From Candidatus Melainabacteria bacterium (GTDB lineage Bacteria > Cyanobacteriota > Vampirovibrionia > Obscuribacterales > Obscuribacteraceae): 64,000 nt of DNA. The notes below the pieces were generated by a model, which saw only the letters and a list, made by a program, of their open reading frames with translations, was not told where the DNA came from and searched no databases. Where the stretch lies: contig JAFKGK010000001.1 of assembly GCA_017307165.1 (NCBI GenBank), positions 496,001 to 560,000 on the forward strand. The letters are read 5' to 3'. The position numbers and the translations under genes are program-made. The first letter of the stretch is position 1. Each line of letters begins with the position of its first letter. Below are positions 1 to 8,352 of the stretch, one piece after another.

Positions 1-827
1 TGTCGACGAGCCAATTCTTGAGTATGGTTTTGCGCCTGTATCATTGCTTCGTTCAGGTCGTATTGACCATCTATATAAGCCAGGATCTGTTTGTAAGCCA
101 CAGTATTGATCAAAGTCTTGGTCACTCCAAAACGAGATTTGAGATCATCTACTTCTTTTACCAGCCCTGCTTCTAGTTGGATTTGCAATCTCTGAGCTAT
201 TCGAGTACGCAATATCGAGCGGTCACGATATGTAAGACCAAACCAGACTACGTCAAAGGGAGGGGGAGATATGGTTTTTAAATCAGAAAATGGTGCGCCG
301 GAAAGACGCGAGACTTCGATTGCTCTGATCAGCCTGAAAATATCGTTAGGCCCGATCCTCTGGGCAGACACAGGATCAAGCTCCTCCAATATTTGGCGCA
401 AGGCTTGATCGCCTCCACGCGGATCGGTGTCGGCAATCGACTGCAATTGCTTGCGCAATTGCTCGTCAGGTTGTACCTGGGGGATGCGCAACCCTTGCAA
501 AAGGGCCTTTGTATACAGTCCAGTACCGCCCACCACCACGGGGATCACGCCTCGTGAGTGCAGGTCATCTATTTTTGCTAGTCCAACTGTTTGAAACTGC
601 GCGAGCGTAAAAGTCTGATCCGGGTCGGCAAGATCTATCAGGTGATGCCTGACGGCCTCTTGCTCGCTAGCTGTGGGCTTGGCTGTGCCGATGTCCATAT
701 GTCTATAGATTGTTCGCGAATCAGCACAAAGTATCTCTCCTCCAATTTGCTTGGCAATCGAAATACCTAGCCTTGTTTTACCCGAGCAAGTCGGTCCGAC
801 TACGGCGATGACTATGGGGCGAGTCAT
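1..827 (-). CDS. miaA: tRNA dimethylallyltransferase MiaA (C-terminus cut by window edge)
   Basis: MiaA transfers a dimethylallyl group to the N6 of A37 in tRNAs that read UNN codons. The ORF starts with ATG at 827 and is still open at position 1. The N-terminus carries the P-loop GPTCSGKT. Further on are the family signatures DIGTAKPT, HHLIDLADP and VVGGTGLYTKAL. The visible end, QELARR, matches the start of the conserved C-terminal QLAKRQ-type motif, so only about 30-40 residues of the usual 300 or so are missing. The start lies 3 nt after the stop of the upstream membrane protein, so it is the last visible gene of a minus-strand operon. The Cys in the P-loop, where Ala is common, is a minor variation. 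Confidence 0.95.
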   Translation of the reverse strand, partial: MTRPIVIAVVGPTCSGKTRLGISIAKQIGGEILCADSRTIYRHMDIGTAKPTASEQEAVRHHLIDLADPDQTFTLAQFQTVGLAKIDDLHSRGVIPVVVGGTGLYTKALLQGLRIPQVQPDEQLRKQLQSIADTDPRGGDQALRQILEELDPVSAQRIGPNDIFRLIRAIEVSRLSGAPFSDLKTISPPPFDVVWFGLTYRDRSILRTRIAQRLQIQLEAGLVKEVDDLKSRFGVTKTLINTVAYKQILAYIDGQYDLNEAMIQAQNHTQELARR

Positions 828-830
828 GCT

Positions 831-1424
831 CTATAAAAAATCCGCAGATGAGATCAAGATAAGTGCGAGCCAAAATATAGCACCAGATATGATGGCAAAT
901 GGTGCCGCGATCAAAATGGCTAGCGTCCTGGCAAGGTTAATGCCCAAGCAGTGCTTAAAAACCAGGATCTGCAAAGCGCACGACCAGCCGATGCATATAA
1001 TCATGGCCATACCCACTGGATAATGACTGTAGGGCAGCGTCTTTAAGCATGCTAAAGGACCGATAAAGATCAGGGGCAACATGGTCCAGGCGCTGGCGAT
1101 AATCGCTGTCGCAAATTGGATTTGGCGGGTGCCGAAGATCTTGCAGGTAAGACAGAGCAAATTGGCAGTAATAAACCAGGACAATAAGCCGGTGACAAAA
1201 TACATGTATTGACCTAGCCCGATTGCCGACACGGCGGAGGCGGTGGTAGCAGCTATGGATGCTGCCACCAGGTTGGATTTGTTTGCTAGATGGCGATTTG
1301 CATCACACATGATCTCCAGAGTACGATTAGGCGCCATGAGGATGGCGTAAACCGAATCGATGAAGCCGCGCCTGGCCCTGTCATCGAGAAACAAAGGTAG
1401 ATAAGCCGACTGGGCTTGATTCAT
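831..1424 (-). CDS. Yip1-like multi-pass membrane protein
   Basis: A 197-residue protein with about five hydrophobic segments after a roughly 40-residue polar N-terminus. The layout (an N-terminal stretch with 'YAILMAPNRTLE', then four to five helices) resembles bacterial Yip1-domain proteins, whose role is mostly unknown. Its ATG overlaps the stop of sppA by four bases (ATGA), so the two are translationally coupled. miaA follows after 3 nt. The Yip1 assignment is from general appearance only. The coding and membrane calls are firm. Confidence 0.75.
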   Translation of the reverse strand: MNQAQSAYLPLFLDDRARRGFIDSVYAILMAPNRTLEIMCDANRHLANKSNLVAASIAATTASAVSAIGLGQYMYFVTGLLSWFITANLLCLTCKIFGTRQIQFATAIIASAWTMLPLIFIGPLACLKTLPYSHYPVGMAMIICIGWSCALQILVFKHCLGINLARTLAILIAAPFAIISGAIFWLALILISSADFL

Positions 1425-2392
1425 TGGTACAACCAGAGAGGTTGGTTGGATAGATTTGACACCAGCTGCGAAGGCAATAGTTTTTGCAGATCCAGCTTGT
1501 TTTCGATTGCTGTTCTCGACTCTAATAGGTTAGCCAAAATGCTCTGCGAGTCCTGGTCCTTTACCGCCAGATCTTTGTCGAGATTGTATTTTTTGCGACA
1601 TATGGTTTGCAAGTCTGCCAGAGCGTCAGTCATCGAGCCCAGCTCATCAACGAGCCCCACTTTTTTAGCTTGCCGCCCGCTGTAGATCCGGCCATCGGCG
1701 AGAGTCTTTATTTTATCCAAGGGCATTTTGCGACCATCTGCGACTGCCCTTGTAAATTGGTCGTAGGAGTCCATGATTAGATTAGTTAGGATCTCTCTAT
1801 CTTCTGGTGTCATTTCGCGATAGGGAGATGCGATATCTTTAAATTTGCCGGACTTGATAGTTACTGGATTGACACCGATCTTGCCGGTCAGGTCTTTAAA
1901 ATTCATGAGGTTCATGATTACACCAATCGATCCGGTCAGCGTGCCTGGATTGGCATAGATCTTGTCTCCGGCGCAAGCAATGTAGTAACCACCAGAAGCA
2001 GCTAGATCACCCATTGAAATAACCACAGGCTTGCCGGCCTTTTTAAGATTGACTACTGCCTGATGCAGTTCTTGGGAGGTAGGCACCGTGCCTCCCGGGC
2101 TATTGATCCTCAAAAGCACAGCCTTGGTGTTTTCGTCCTTGAGGGCTTCTTTAAGCTCTTTGAGTACTGACATAGAGGCTCCAGTCTTTGAGGACAAGAG
2201 GCCTGCTTCGGTCTTATCGATAATCATGCCTGATAGCCTGACGACCTGGATGTGATCGTTAAACTTGGACATAAATCCAGAGCTGGATGAATTGTCTTTA
2301 TCATTATCCTTTTGGCTAATGAAGGCACAAGGAATGCTCGCCAGGCAGAGACCCAGGAGCATCCAGGCATAGACTCGCTGATCAAAACGCAT
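1421..2392 (-). CDS. sppA: Signal peptide peptidase SppA (S49 family)
   Basis: SppA degrades signal peptides left in the membrane. The protein has 323 residues, the size of the short Gram-positive/cyanobacterial form. One N-terminal membrane anchor (about residues 8-25) is followed by the S49 protease domain. The nucleophile Ser lies in GDLAASGGYY, followed by NPGTLTGSIGVI. The general-base Lys is in VTIKSGKFKD. The motif INSPGGTV lies upstream of the Ser, as is usual. A weak ribosome-binding site (CGGAG) precedes the ATG. The gene sits between a secreted unknown (26 nt upstream) and the overlapping Yip1-like gene. Confidence 0.93.
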   Translation of the reverse strand: MRFDQRVYAWMLLGLCLASIPCAFISQKDNDKDNSSSSGFMSKFNDHIQVVRLSGMIIDKTEAGLLSSKTGASMSVLKELKEALKDENTKAVLLRINSPGGTVPTSQELHQAVVNLKKAGKPVVISMGDLAASGGYYIACAGDKIYANPGTLTGSIGVIMNLMNFKDLTGKIGVNPVTIKSGKFKDIASPYREMTPEDREILTNLIMDSYDQFTRAVADGRKMPLDKIKTLADGRIYSGRQAKKVGLVDELGSMTDALADLQTICRKKYNLDKDLAVKDQDSQSILANLLESRTAIENKLDLQKLLPSQLVSNLSNQPLWLYQ

Positions 2393-2418
2393 GATATTGC
2401 AAGCTCCGATTGGCTCGA

Positions 2419-3636
2419 CTATAGAGTCGGCTTGTTTTCGCCGGCTATCGCCGAATTGCCACCGTTGGCAGCACCATCAATGAGATCATGCTGCTCGTCT
2501 TGGAGCTGCTTGTCCAGCTTAGCTACAGCCTCAGGGCCAGCAAGATCGACGAGAGTCTGACGATAGCGATTTACGGCGCTGGTCTTTTGGGAGATATTGG
2601 ACTCGGTGGTCTTGACGGCTATATGCACCATCAATTGGCTGGATGCCGCTTGAGGTGTATTGGTATCGCGGATCATATTGCGGATTTCTTCGAAGGAGGT
2701 GATGGAATCGTTGAGATCCTTTGAGCTGTCTTTGTAAAGGCGAAAAGCATCGGACAACTTATCGGCAGTTTGACGGACCATGTTGTAGAGCATGATGAGC
2801 TCGGCTTGATTGAGCTGCATCTTTTTAGCTTGCTTGCTGTCTACGGTACCCATGATCTGCTGGATAGCACTCAAGGCAAATTGCTGTCCGGCATACATGC
2901 CAGGGCTAGGAGCGATCATTTGCATGGAACCGAGGGCGCCATAGAGCAGACCAGTAAGGGTGCGGGTCATAACTGTGGCTACATGTGATCTATCGGAGCT
3001 AGGTACGAGCTTAGCGACTACAAATTGGATATCCTGGTTGCGATTGAGGCAGGCATCCCACAGGTCGGCAAGCTGTTTGCTGTCGCCCTGGGCCATCATT
3101 TCGACTTTTTTGCGAGTCTCGTCTTCGGTGCTCATAAGAGCCATAGGCATGGCGGATACTTCGCGAGCGGTCTCCGAAAGCGTCTTGGGAGTATTTTTGC
3201 CTTTGGCATCCGAGTTTTTGTCGCCTTTACCATCGGCCTTGATGCTCAATATCTCGGGGACAGAGTTTTCGTCGCCTCCAATAGGGCTCTTGGCGGCAAA
3301 GCCACTCTTGTCTGCACGGAGCTTGATGGCTTTGGGATCAGTGGCCTGGGACTCGTCGCTTTGGGATTCTGTTTTGCTGGCTGATTCGTCGCTGAGCTTG
3401 AGTGGGCTGAGGTCTATTGCCGCTCCTTGCCCATCGGATGCACTATTGGTAGTACTGGTATCACTACCGGTGGCCTCGTCGAGCTTGTCGTTGAGAGGCA
3501 TTTGCATTGCATCGGATTTTTTGGAGTTGCTCAGCGAGAGTGCTAGCGCTGGTACTTGCGTGGACATCAAGGCGAGTGCAGAAGCCGCAGCGAGAACGAT
3601 GCGGGTGTTTCTATTTTCGACTGATTTCAAAAACAT
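2419..3636 (-). CDS. Secreted alpha-helical protein of unknown function
   Basis: A 405-residue protein that I do not recognise. An N-terminal signal peptide (about residues 12-32, ending near ALAL) is followed by a low-complexity Ser/Asp/Lys-rich linker to about residue 155. A long alpha-helical domain (about 160-370) follows, rich in Gln, Met and Leu and containing 'MIAPSPGMYAGQQFALSAI'. The C-terminus is polar. The ATG is preceded by AAGGAAG. It is the first gene of the minus-strand group with sppA, the Yip1-like gene and miaA (26 nt to sppA), so it may be co-transcribed with them. A periplasmic location is inferred from the signal peptide. Confidence 0.8.
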   Translation of the reverse strand: MFLKSVENRNTRIVLAAASALALMSTQVPALALSLSNSKKSDAMQMPLNDKLDEATGSDTSTTNSASDGQGAAIDLSPLKLSDESASKTESQSDESQATDPKAIKLRADKSGFAAKSPIGGDENSVPEILSIKADGKGDKNSDAKGKNTPKTLSETAREVSAMPMALMSTEDETRKKVEMMAQGDSKQLADLWDACLNRNQDIQFVVAKLVPSSDRSHVATVMTRTLTGLLYGALGSMQMIAPSPGMYAGQQFALSAIQQIMGTVDSKQAKKMQLNQAELIMLYNMVRQTADKLSDAFRLYKDSSKDLNDSITSFEEIRNMIRDTNTPQAASSQLMVHIAVKTTESNISQKTSAVNRYRQTLVDLAGPEAVAKLDKQLQDEQHDLIDGAANGGNSAIAGENKPTL

Positions 3637-3812
3637 TGGTTGAGCGTCTTCCTTTTTGGGGCCGTCTGGTGATTTCTCGGAAATCAGATATGGACACTTG
3701 GACGGCGGACTAAATTAGGATGTTTCTCGAATTGGTCTTGTGACGAGAAGCTTAAAGAAGGCTAAGGAACCAGGCTCGTTATGGCATCGGTCTAGCTTTC
3801 TCAAGCCTTGCC

Positions 3813-3820
3813 ACTATAGC
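3813..3820 (-). promoter_or_regulatory. Possible extended -10 promoter for the 3636 gene
   Basis: On the minus strand the sequence TGCTATAGT has the TGN-TATAAT form of an extended -10 element. It lies about 180 nt upstream of the ATG at 3636. There is no convincing -35 hexamer at 17-18 nt. A TTGACA lies further upstream but is too far away. The rest of the 3637-3907 spacer contains nothing I recognise. Confidence 0.3.
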
Positions 3821-3907
3821 ACGACTCTATCTCTTTGAAAGTTACCTTTTGTCAATCTCGGTTGGCCTTTCCGCCTTTTTTGCAAGCTCTCTGGGGCATC
3901 AGCCGTT

Positions 3908-5236
3908 TTACTTTTTGTTGGCGTTGATTGCGAACAACATTAACATAACTAAAACTGCGATGCTGGCAACCTGGTCCACAAAGGCCGATAGATATGTAGT
4001 AAATAGCCTTGGGTTGCCTAATTGACCCGATAGATACCACAATTTTGCAAATGCGGCGCAGCCTGCAGCTGCAACCAGTAGTGGTGCGAAGGCATTTGCT
4101 TGAGAGGAGGATGCGCCCTTATATGGAATGGGCTTGCCAGGAGGCATGTCGTCATAATCATCAAAATCTGGATCAGGTGTCGATGTGGATGATGAGCCTG
4201 ATAATAATCTCGAGCTCATGCGGCGGTCGGAGCCTGGTCTAGTTACGGATCGGCGATCGGTGTCGCTGATCCGTCGCTCGCTGGTTTGTTGCTGAGTCGG
4301 ACTTGTTGATGATTGCACAGGGCTCTGAACTGGTGGTGCCGGTGGTGCAGGCGGTGCAGACAGAGGTGCTGGAGGCGCCTGCTGCGCTAGATTTAACTGG
4401 CTCTGGGTTGGACTGGGAGCTCTTTGAGGTTGATAATTGGGTTGGCCTTGTGGGCTTTGAGGCATGGCGGCAGGTCTAGGAGTCGGTGCAGTCGCCTGTG
4501 GTTTTTCGTGCCTGGGGCTGCGCGCCGCGAGCAGTGGAGATCTCAATGCATTAGGATCTGCAGGAGCAGCATCGTCTTCATCATAGTAATCGTCTTCAAA
4601 CTCTTCTTCGTAGTCGTCACCGCTCAAAAGCGGTGATCTCAAATGATGGGATTTTGAAGCTCCCCCGGCTTTTGATTTGAGTGTGGGCTCCTGCATCTGT
4701 TCTTCAAAATCGTGGTCGGCGCCTTCCATTTGGGGGCGATTGCCATGATTTTGATGCCTGTGGGGAAATTCTGTTTTCCCCCCGCCTCCACCTCCACCAA
4801 GTAGAGGAGATCTCAGACCTCCTTTTTTACCCTTGTTGGGGTGGCCGTTAAAATCATTGTAGTCATTGTCATCATCAAGGTCGGCATCGTAATCATCGTC
4901 GCCTGCGCTCAAAAGAGGCGAGCGTAAGCCCCCTTTTTTTGACTGGCTGGGTGAGGACTTTTTGCCGCGCGGTCTTGAAGCCTCAAAGTCTTGACTGTCG
5001 TCTTGCCGATCAAAATCGTCGTAGCCCGAGTCATCAAAGTCGGATTCGGGGCCTCCAAGTATGGGAGAGTGCAGCTTGCGGCGAGGTTTGGGAGGCTCAG
5101 GTTTGGTAGTAGTGTCGGGTGCCAGCTGCGGCATCGGCTGTTGGGCCGTGACCTTGGGACTGAGACGACCGCCGCACTCCAAGCAGAACTGGGCTTGATC
5201 GTCGTTGTCTACCTGGCAGATAGGGCACTGTATCAC
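3908..5236 (-). CDS. Zinc-ribbon protein with five LRSPLL motifs and C-terminal membrane helices
   Basis: A 442-residue protein that I do not recognise. The N-terminus is a zinc ribbon (CPIC at 4-7, CLEC at 18-21). The hexamer L(R/H)SP(L/I)L then occurs five times, near residues 55, 104, 141, 199 and 231. The copies are separated by very acidic Asp/Glu/Tyr-rich linkers or by Gly/Lys stretches. A Pro/Gln-rich region follows, then a cluster of Arg-Arg-x-Ser sites (about 321-345). Two hydrophobic helices (about 382-400 and 418-437) end the protein. The start is GTG at 5236, preceded by AGGAG at 7 nt. The layout suggests a cytoplasmic motif-bearing arm anchored in the membrane. Function is unknown. 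Confidence 0.8.
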   Translation of the reverse strand: MIQCPICQVDNDDQAQFCLECGGRLSPKVTAQQPMPQLAPDTTTKPEPPKPRRKLHSPILGGPESDFDDSGYDDFDRQDDSQDFEASRPRGKKSSPSQSKKGGLRSPLLSAGDDDYDADLDDDNDYNDFNGHPNKGKKGGLRSPLLGGGGGGGKTEFPHRHQNHGNRPQMEGADHDFEEQMQEPTLKSKAGGASKSHHLRSPLLSGDDYEEEFEDDYYDEDDAAPADPNALRSPLLAARSPRHEKPQATAPTPRPAAMPQSPQGQPNYQPQRAPSPTQSQLNLAQQAPPAPLSAPPAPPAPPVQSPVQSSTSPTQQQTSERRISDTDRRSVTRPGSDRRMSSRLLSGSSSTSTPDPDFDDYDDMPPGKPIPYKGASSSQANAFAPLLVAAAGCAAFAKLWYLSGQLGNPRLFTTYLSAFVDQVASIAVLVMLMLFAINANKK

Positions 5237-5470
5237 TGCATTTCTCCTGAGAACGCCGGGAGTGTAGAGCTAAACTAGCATCAGCCAATATCCTAGCCCA
5301 GGTAAAGGTTTTTTTTGCATCTATGTATACAAAGTTAAGGAGCAATTTGGCCGTTTTCGCCGATTCTTGGAGGACGCTAATTATTGTCATCCTTGTAAGA
5401 TGGTAGACTCATCGATAAATTTTCCGCTTGACTTTTAGGGCCGCGAGGCCATTTTAGGAGATGCTTATCG

Positions 5471-6487
5471 ATGCTGTTCTCGAAACCCGCCAGCGCCAGC
5501 AAAAATCTGACTTTCAAATTGCTGTGTCTTAGCGCTACCCTGGGTATCTTGCACGTACCGGCCAGCCTTTGTTATGCGGCCGAACCTTCTCTAAACTTTA
5601 AAGTCTATAGTCCTCAAGAACCGCCGCAAGCCGAAAGCGCCGAGGTCTCAGCGCCGGCTACGACAGGCGATCCCGCAATGGAGCCTGCTGAGGCTATAAA
5701 TACGGATGTGCCATCAGATAAGACTGCCGGTGGTGCGTCGAGCCCCAGTATCTTTGAGGAAGAAACTCCAAAAATCGACCTGGAAAAAGCTGAGAAACCA
5801 GCCGAAACCAAGGTGAACGAAGTCGAACAGAAAGCTCAGGAAACGCAAGCTGAGTCTGGTGCTACCACGACAGCTGCTACAGACTCTAGCGCCGCCAGCA
5901 CGGGCAGTGTTTTGCAAGGCTATGTCCGCAGTGTGCCTGTAGGTACTCACATACCGATCATCATGGATACTGCCGTTGATTCGGATACTTCTCAAGAAGG
6001 AGATGAGTTTTCGGCTCGAACGAGCGAAGATCTGGCCATAGACGGAGCCACCGTAGTACCTGCTGGATCAATCATCCATGGACGTATCGCGCAGATGATG
6101 GCTCCTAGAGCTCTAAATAGATCAGGTGCAGTGCAGCTCAAGTTTGATACCATCACTACTCCAGACAATCGTCAAATACCTCTTGTAGCCAATATCGTGG
6201 CCAGAGGTGGTGTGGTGCATGCCAAACGTGGCTTCAAAGACGTTTTGATCGACTCCAGCGCCGTTACCCTGCCTCTACTTGCGGGCTTGGGCATTGGTGC
6301 TCTCGCTGGTGGTGGCAGCTCGAGTTCGAGCATCGGTGCCGGTGGTGGTGCCATGATCGGAGCTGGTATTGGTCTTGCTGTCGGTGTAGCCGTCTTGCTT
6401 GCTAAAAAGGGCAAAAAGATCGATGTTCGTCCTGGTGACGAGCTCAAGATCGAGCTAGCCGAAGAGCTGCGCATGCCTGCAATGTAG
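5471..6487 (+). CDS. Secreted protein with VirB10/TrbI-like barrel region and glycine-rich segment
   Basis: A 338-residue exported protein. The signal peptide covers about residues 12-37 (ends SLCYAAE). An Ala/Glu-rich spacer runs to about 155. A beta-rich region follows with 'VPVGTHIPIIMDTAV', 'EGDEFSART' and 'VPAGSIIHGRI'. This resembles the pattern of a low-potential inhibitor-like value followed by a 'pGs.i.G.v' turn in TrbI/VirB10-type and related periplasmic beta domains. Residues 268-310 are a Gly-rich hydrophobic stretch resembling a glycine zipper. The C-terminus is 'VRPGDELKIELAEEL'. The ribosome-binding site TTTTAGGAG is well placed before the ATG. A strong terminator follows. The domain relationship is by appearance only. 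Confidence 0.75.
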   Translation: MLFSKPASASKNLTFKLLCLSATLGILHVPASLCYAAEPSLNFKVYSPQEPPQAESAEVSAPATTGDPAMEPAEAINTDVPSDKTAGGASSPSIFEEETPKIDLEKAEKPAETKVNEVEQKAQETQAESGATTTAATDSSAASTGSVLQGYVRSVPVGTHIPIIMDTAVDSDTSQEGDEFSARTSEDLAIDGATVVPAGSIIHGRIAQMMAPRALNRSGAVQLKFDTITTPDNRQIPLVANIVARGGVVHAKRGFKDVLIDSSAVTLPLLAGLGIGALAGGGSSSSSIGAGGGAMIGAGIGLAVGVAVLLAKKGKKIDVRPGDELKIELAEELRMPAM

Positions 6488-6558
6488 GATAAGACGATCA
6501 AAATACCAGTAGAAACACTGAATCGCTCTTAGATTAAACCCTTTCACAGATCTAGTCT

Positions 6559-6594
6559 AAAAGCGTTGGTCATTGGTGACCAACGCTTTTATAT
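6559..6594 (+). terminator. Intrinsic terminator after the 5471-6487 gene
   Basis: A perfect 14-bp stem (6559-6572 with 6577-6590) closes on the loop TTGG. The right arm ends in TTTT followed by ATATTT. It lies 70 nt after the stop and 50 nt before the start of the next gene. Confidence 0.85.
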
Positions 6595-6644
6595 TTGCTT
6601 GTATGGCTCGTCTGCGCCATTTTGCATCTATGAGAGGATGGTCT

Positions 6645-8054
6645 ATGTTTGAGCGATTCGATCAAGAAGACAGTTTGAGGCGGGCGCGACTAGCTTTTGT
6701 TCGTTCGATCCTGATGCCAGGTCTGGGCCAGTTGAGTACAGGACAAAAGGCGATCGGCGCTCTCTTTTTTGCTGCTGGCACCACTAATCTAATACTTTTG
6801 GCTTTGGTATTGTTGGCGGTGCCACTCGCTCACAGTCTCTTAGCCTTTAGCGAGCTTAATCATCTGTCAATCAACGAGTCGATGATCTCCGGTTTGCGAG
6901 GTCTTGCCATCGGCTCGCCAATTTCTACGGTTTTGATCATACTTTTTTTGCTCTTTAACCTCTATGCCGGGCGCGATGCTTTTGACCGAGTACGGCATAG
7001 GACTTATAGAAGGCTCTATGCCTCACACTTTTTACCTTTGCCTGCAGCAGCCTCGGGCTCCTATCTCTTGCATCTTTCCATATTGGCGACCCTTTCTATT
7101 CTGCTTGCTTTCTTTTTTATTCCGAGTCAAAAAAGTGCACAACAGGTGGTTATCGAGTTTCAGACCGAGAGCAATCAGGCTCAGGCGCTCAAAAAGACCA
7201 ATCGAAGAGCTGCCAGGGCTTCTCGTAACGCGGGACAAGTCAAGCGAGTGTCAAACTCCAGTCCTCCTACTGGGGCTCATGCCATCGAGCCTAAGGCAAT
7301 ACCTTTGCCGGTCTTAAAATCCGATAAATTGGAAAATGGACTGACTACAAATCCTGTTTTGATCAAGCCGCAAACGATTGCGCCCAGACCAATGGCGATA
7401 ATGCCGAACACAGTCTCTGCGCCGCAAGCTCCCAGACTGCCGGTCGTCACCAATCCTGCTTCCAGTGCTGGTACCGCTATGCCGATGCCGGTTGCGGTAG
7501 CTGTGGCTGATATGGCAGGCAGCGTTGGTTATCCAGGCGCCCCTATCAGTCCAGTGGCGCCAAGAAAGAGTGGTGGCGTAAATAGTGGCACAAAAGATAC
7601 AGGTTTTGGAGGTCCCGTTCCTGTCGCTCCCAGGCGAGCAGCTGGTGGAATGCCGGGAGGTGAAGGGGATGGTGCAATGTCAGCGATGAGCAAGCCAAAT
7701 TTGTCCAGTCTGCCTTCTTCTGATATCGGTAAAGGCGCTCCAGGGGTAGATGCCGAGCCGCAAGTGGTCTGGGGGCCTTACATGGCAGCTCTGCAACAAC
7801 GGATCAAGCGAGCGTGGTTTCCTCCTAAAGACATGAGTTCTAAAAGGATCACCGTCGTCTTTAAAGTCTCTCGTGATGGCACTTTATCTAATCTGCGCGT
7901 GGTCCGGACTTGTGGATTGCAAATAGCAGACAGTGCAGCGCTAAAGGCAGTGGAGTCTGCCGCTCCCTTTGCGAGCTTGCCGCTGGGAGCGCCTTCACAA
8001 GTGGATATCGAGTTTACCTTTGATTACAATGTTTTTGGTGGCCGGCGCTTTTAG
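6645..8054 (+). CDS. TonB-like protein with multi-TM N-terminal domain, paralogue 1
   Basis: TonB-type proteins carry energy from ExbB/ExbD in the inner membrane to outer-membrane receptors. This one has 469 residues. The N-terminal domain (about 1-175) holds 'LMPGLGQLSTGQKAIGALFF' and further helices, a PGLGQ-type membrane domain not found in classical TonB. A last TM helix precedes a Pro/Ala/Gly-rich periplasmic linker. The C-terminal domain begins at 'PYMAALQQRIKRAWFPP' and ends in 'VDIEFTFDYNVFG', the TonB/TolA C-terminal fold. I chose ATG 6645 because GAGAGG lies 7 nt upstream. An earlier in-frame TTG at 6573 lies inside the terminator hairpin. A close paralogue and exbB/exbD follow downstream. 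Confidence 0.85.
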   Translation: MFERFDQEDSLRRARLAFVRSILMPGLGQLSTGQKAIGALFFAAGTTNLILLALVLLAVPLAHSLLAFSELNHLSINESMISGLRGLAIGSPISTVLIILFLLFNLYAGRDAFDRVRHRTYRRLYASHFLPLPAAASGSYLLHLSILATLSILLAFFFIPSQKSAQQVVIEFQTESNQAQALKKTNRRAARASRNAGQVKRVSNSSPPTGAHAIEPKAIPLPVLKSDKLENGLTTNPVLIKPQTIAPRPMAIMPNTVSAPQAPRLPVVTNPASSAGTAMPMPVAVAVADMAGSVGYPGAPISPVAPRKSGGVNSGTKDTGFGGPVPVAPRRAAGGMPGGEGDGAMSAMSKPNLSSLPSSDIGKGAPGVDAEPQVVWGPYMAALQQRIKRAWFPPKDMSSKRITVVFKVSRDGTLSNLRVVRTCGLQIADSAALKAVESAAPFASLPLGAPSQVDIEFTFDYNVFGGRRF

Positions 8055-8352
8055 GCACTGCTCGCAGTGGCATGTCTAAACCTTTGCTTGGTAAAAAATG
8101 TATGTCTGTTGGCTATATTGCGCGCCTGACCAGTTTTTCAGGCGTGCGGCCAGTGCTTGCAAAGAGTCATCCTTGTTAATTTTTAAATAGAGCGCATTTA
8201 AGCTTTAACTGGGGTTATCCCTGTGGTTTATGCCGTCTCTTGGCTTCATTCTGGGGATTAGAGAGTGCGCAAATACCACCGGATAATGTTAAACTTTCGG
8301 TACTTTGCAGGCTTTCGCACCGGCATAGTGTTTAGCGAGAGAGACGAGGTCG
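8055..8352 (+). other. Intergenic region with two hairpins and a possible promoter
   Basis: A 298-nt spacer between the two TonB-like genes. Just after the stop is a small CACTGC/GCAGTG inverted repeat (8057-8070). At 8120-8147 there is a 10-bp stem (GCGCGCCTGA with TCAGGCGTGC, one G-T pair) around the loop CCAGTTTT. It has no T-tract, so it is not a clear terminator. A GATAAT at 8282-8287 with TTAGAG 18 nt upstream could be a weak promoter for the second gene. I see no ORF of interest here. Confidence 0.4.

Noticed and set aside
2960-3643. Plus-strand ORF of 227 codons opposite the secreted helical protein
   Set aside because: The minus-strand frame has a signal peptide, a ribosome-binding site and normal composition. 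The plus-strand frame is rich in Ser and Leu in the way of an antisense shadow.
6573-6644. Upstream TTG start for the first TonB-like protein
   Set aside because: It lies within the hairpin of the preceding terminator. ATG 6645 has a good ribosome-binding site.
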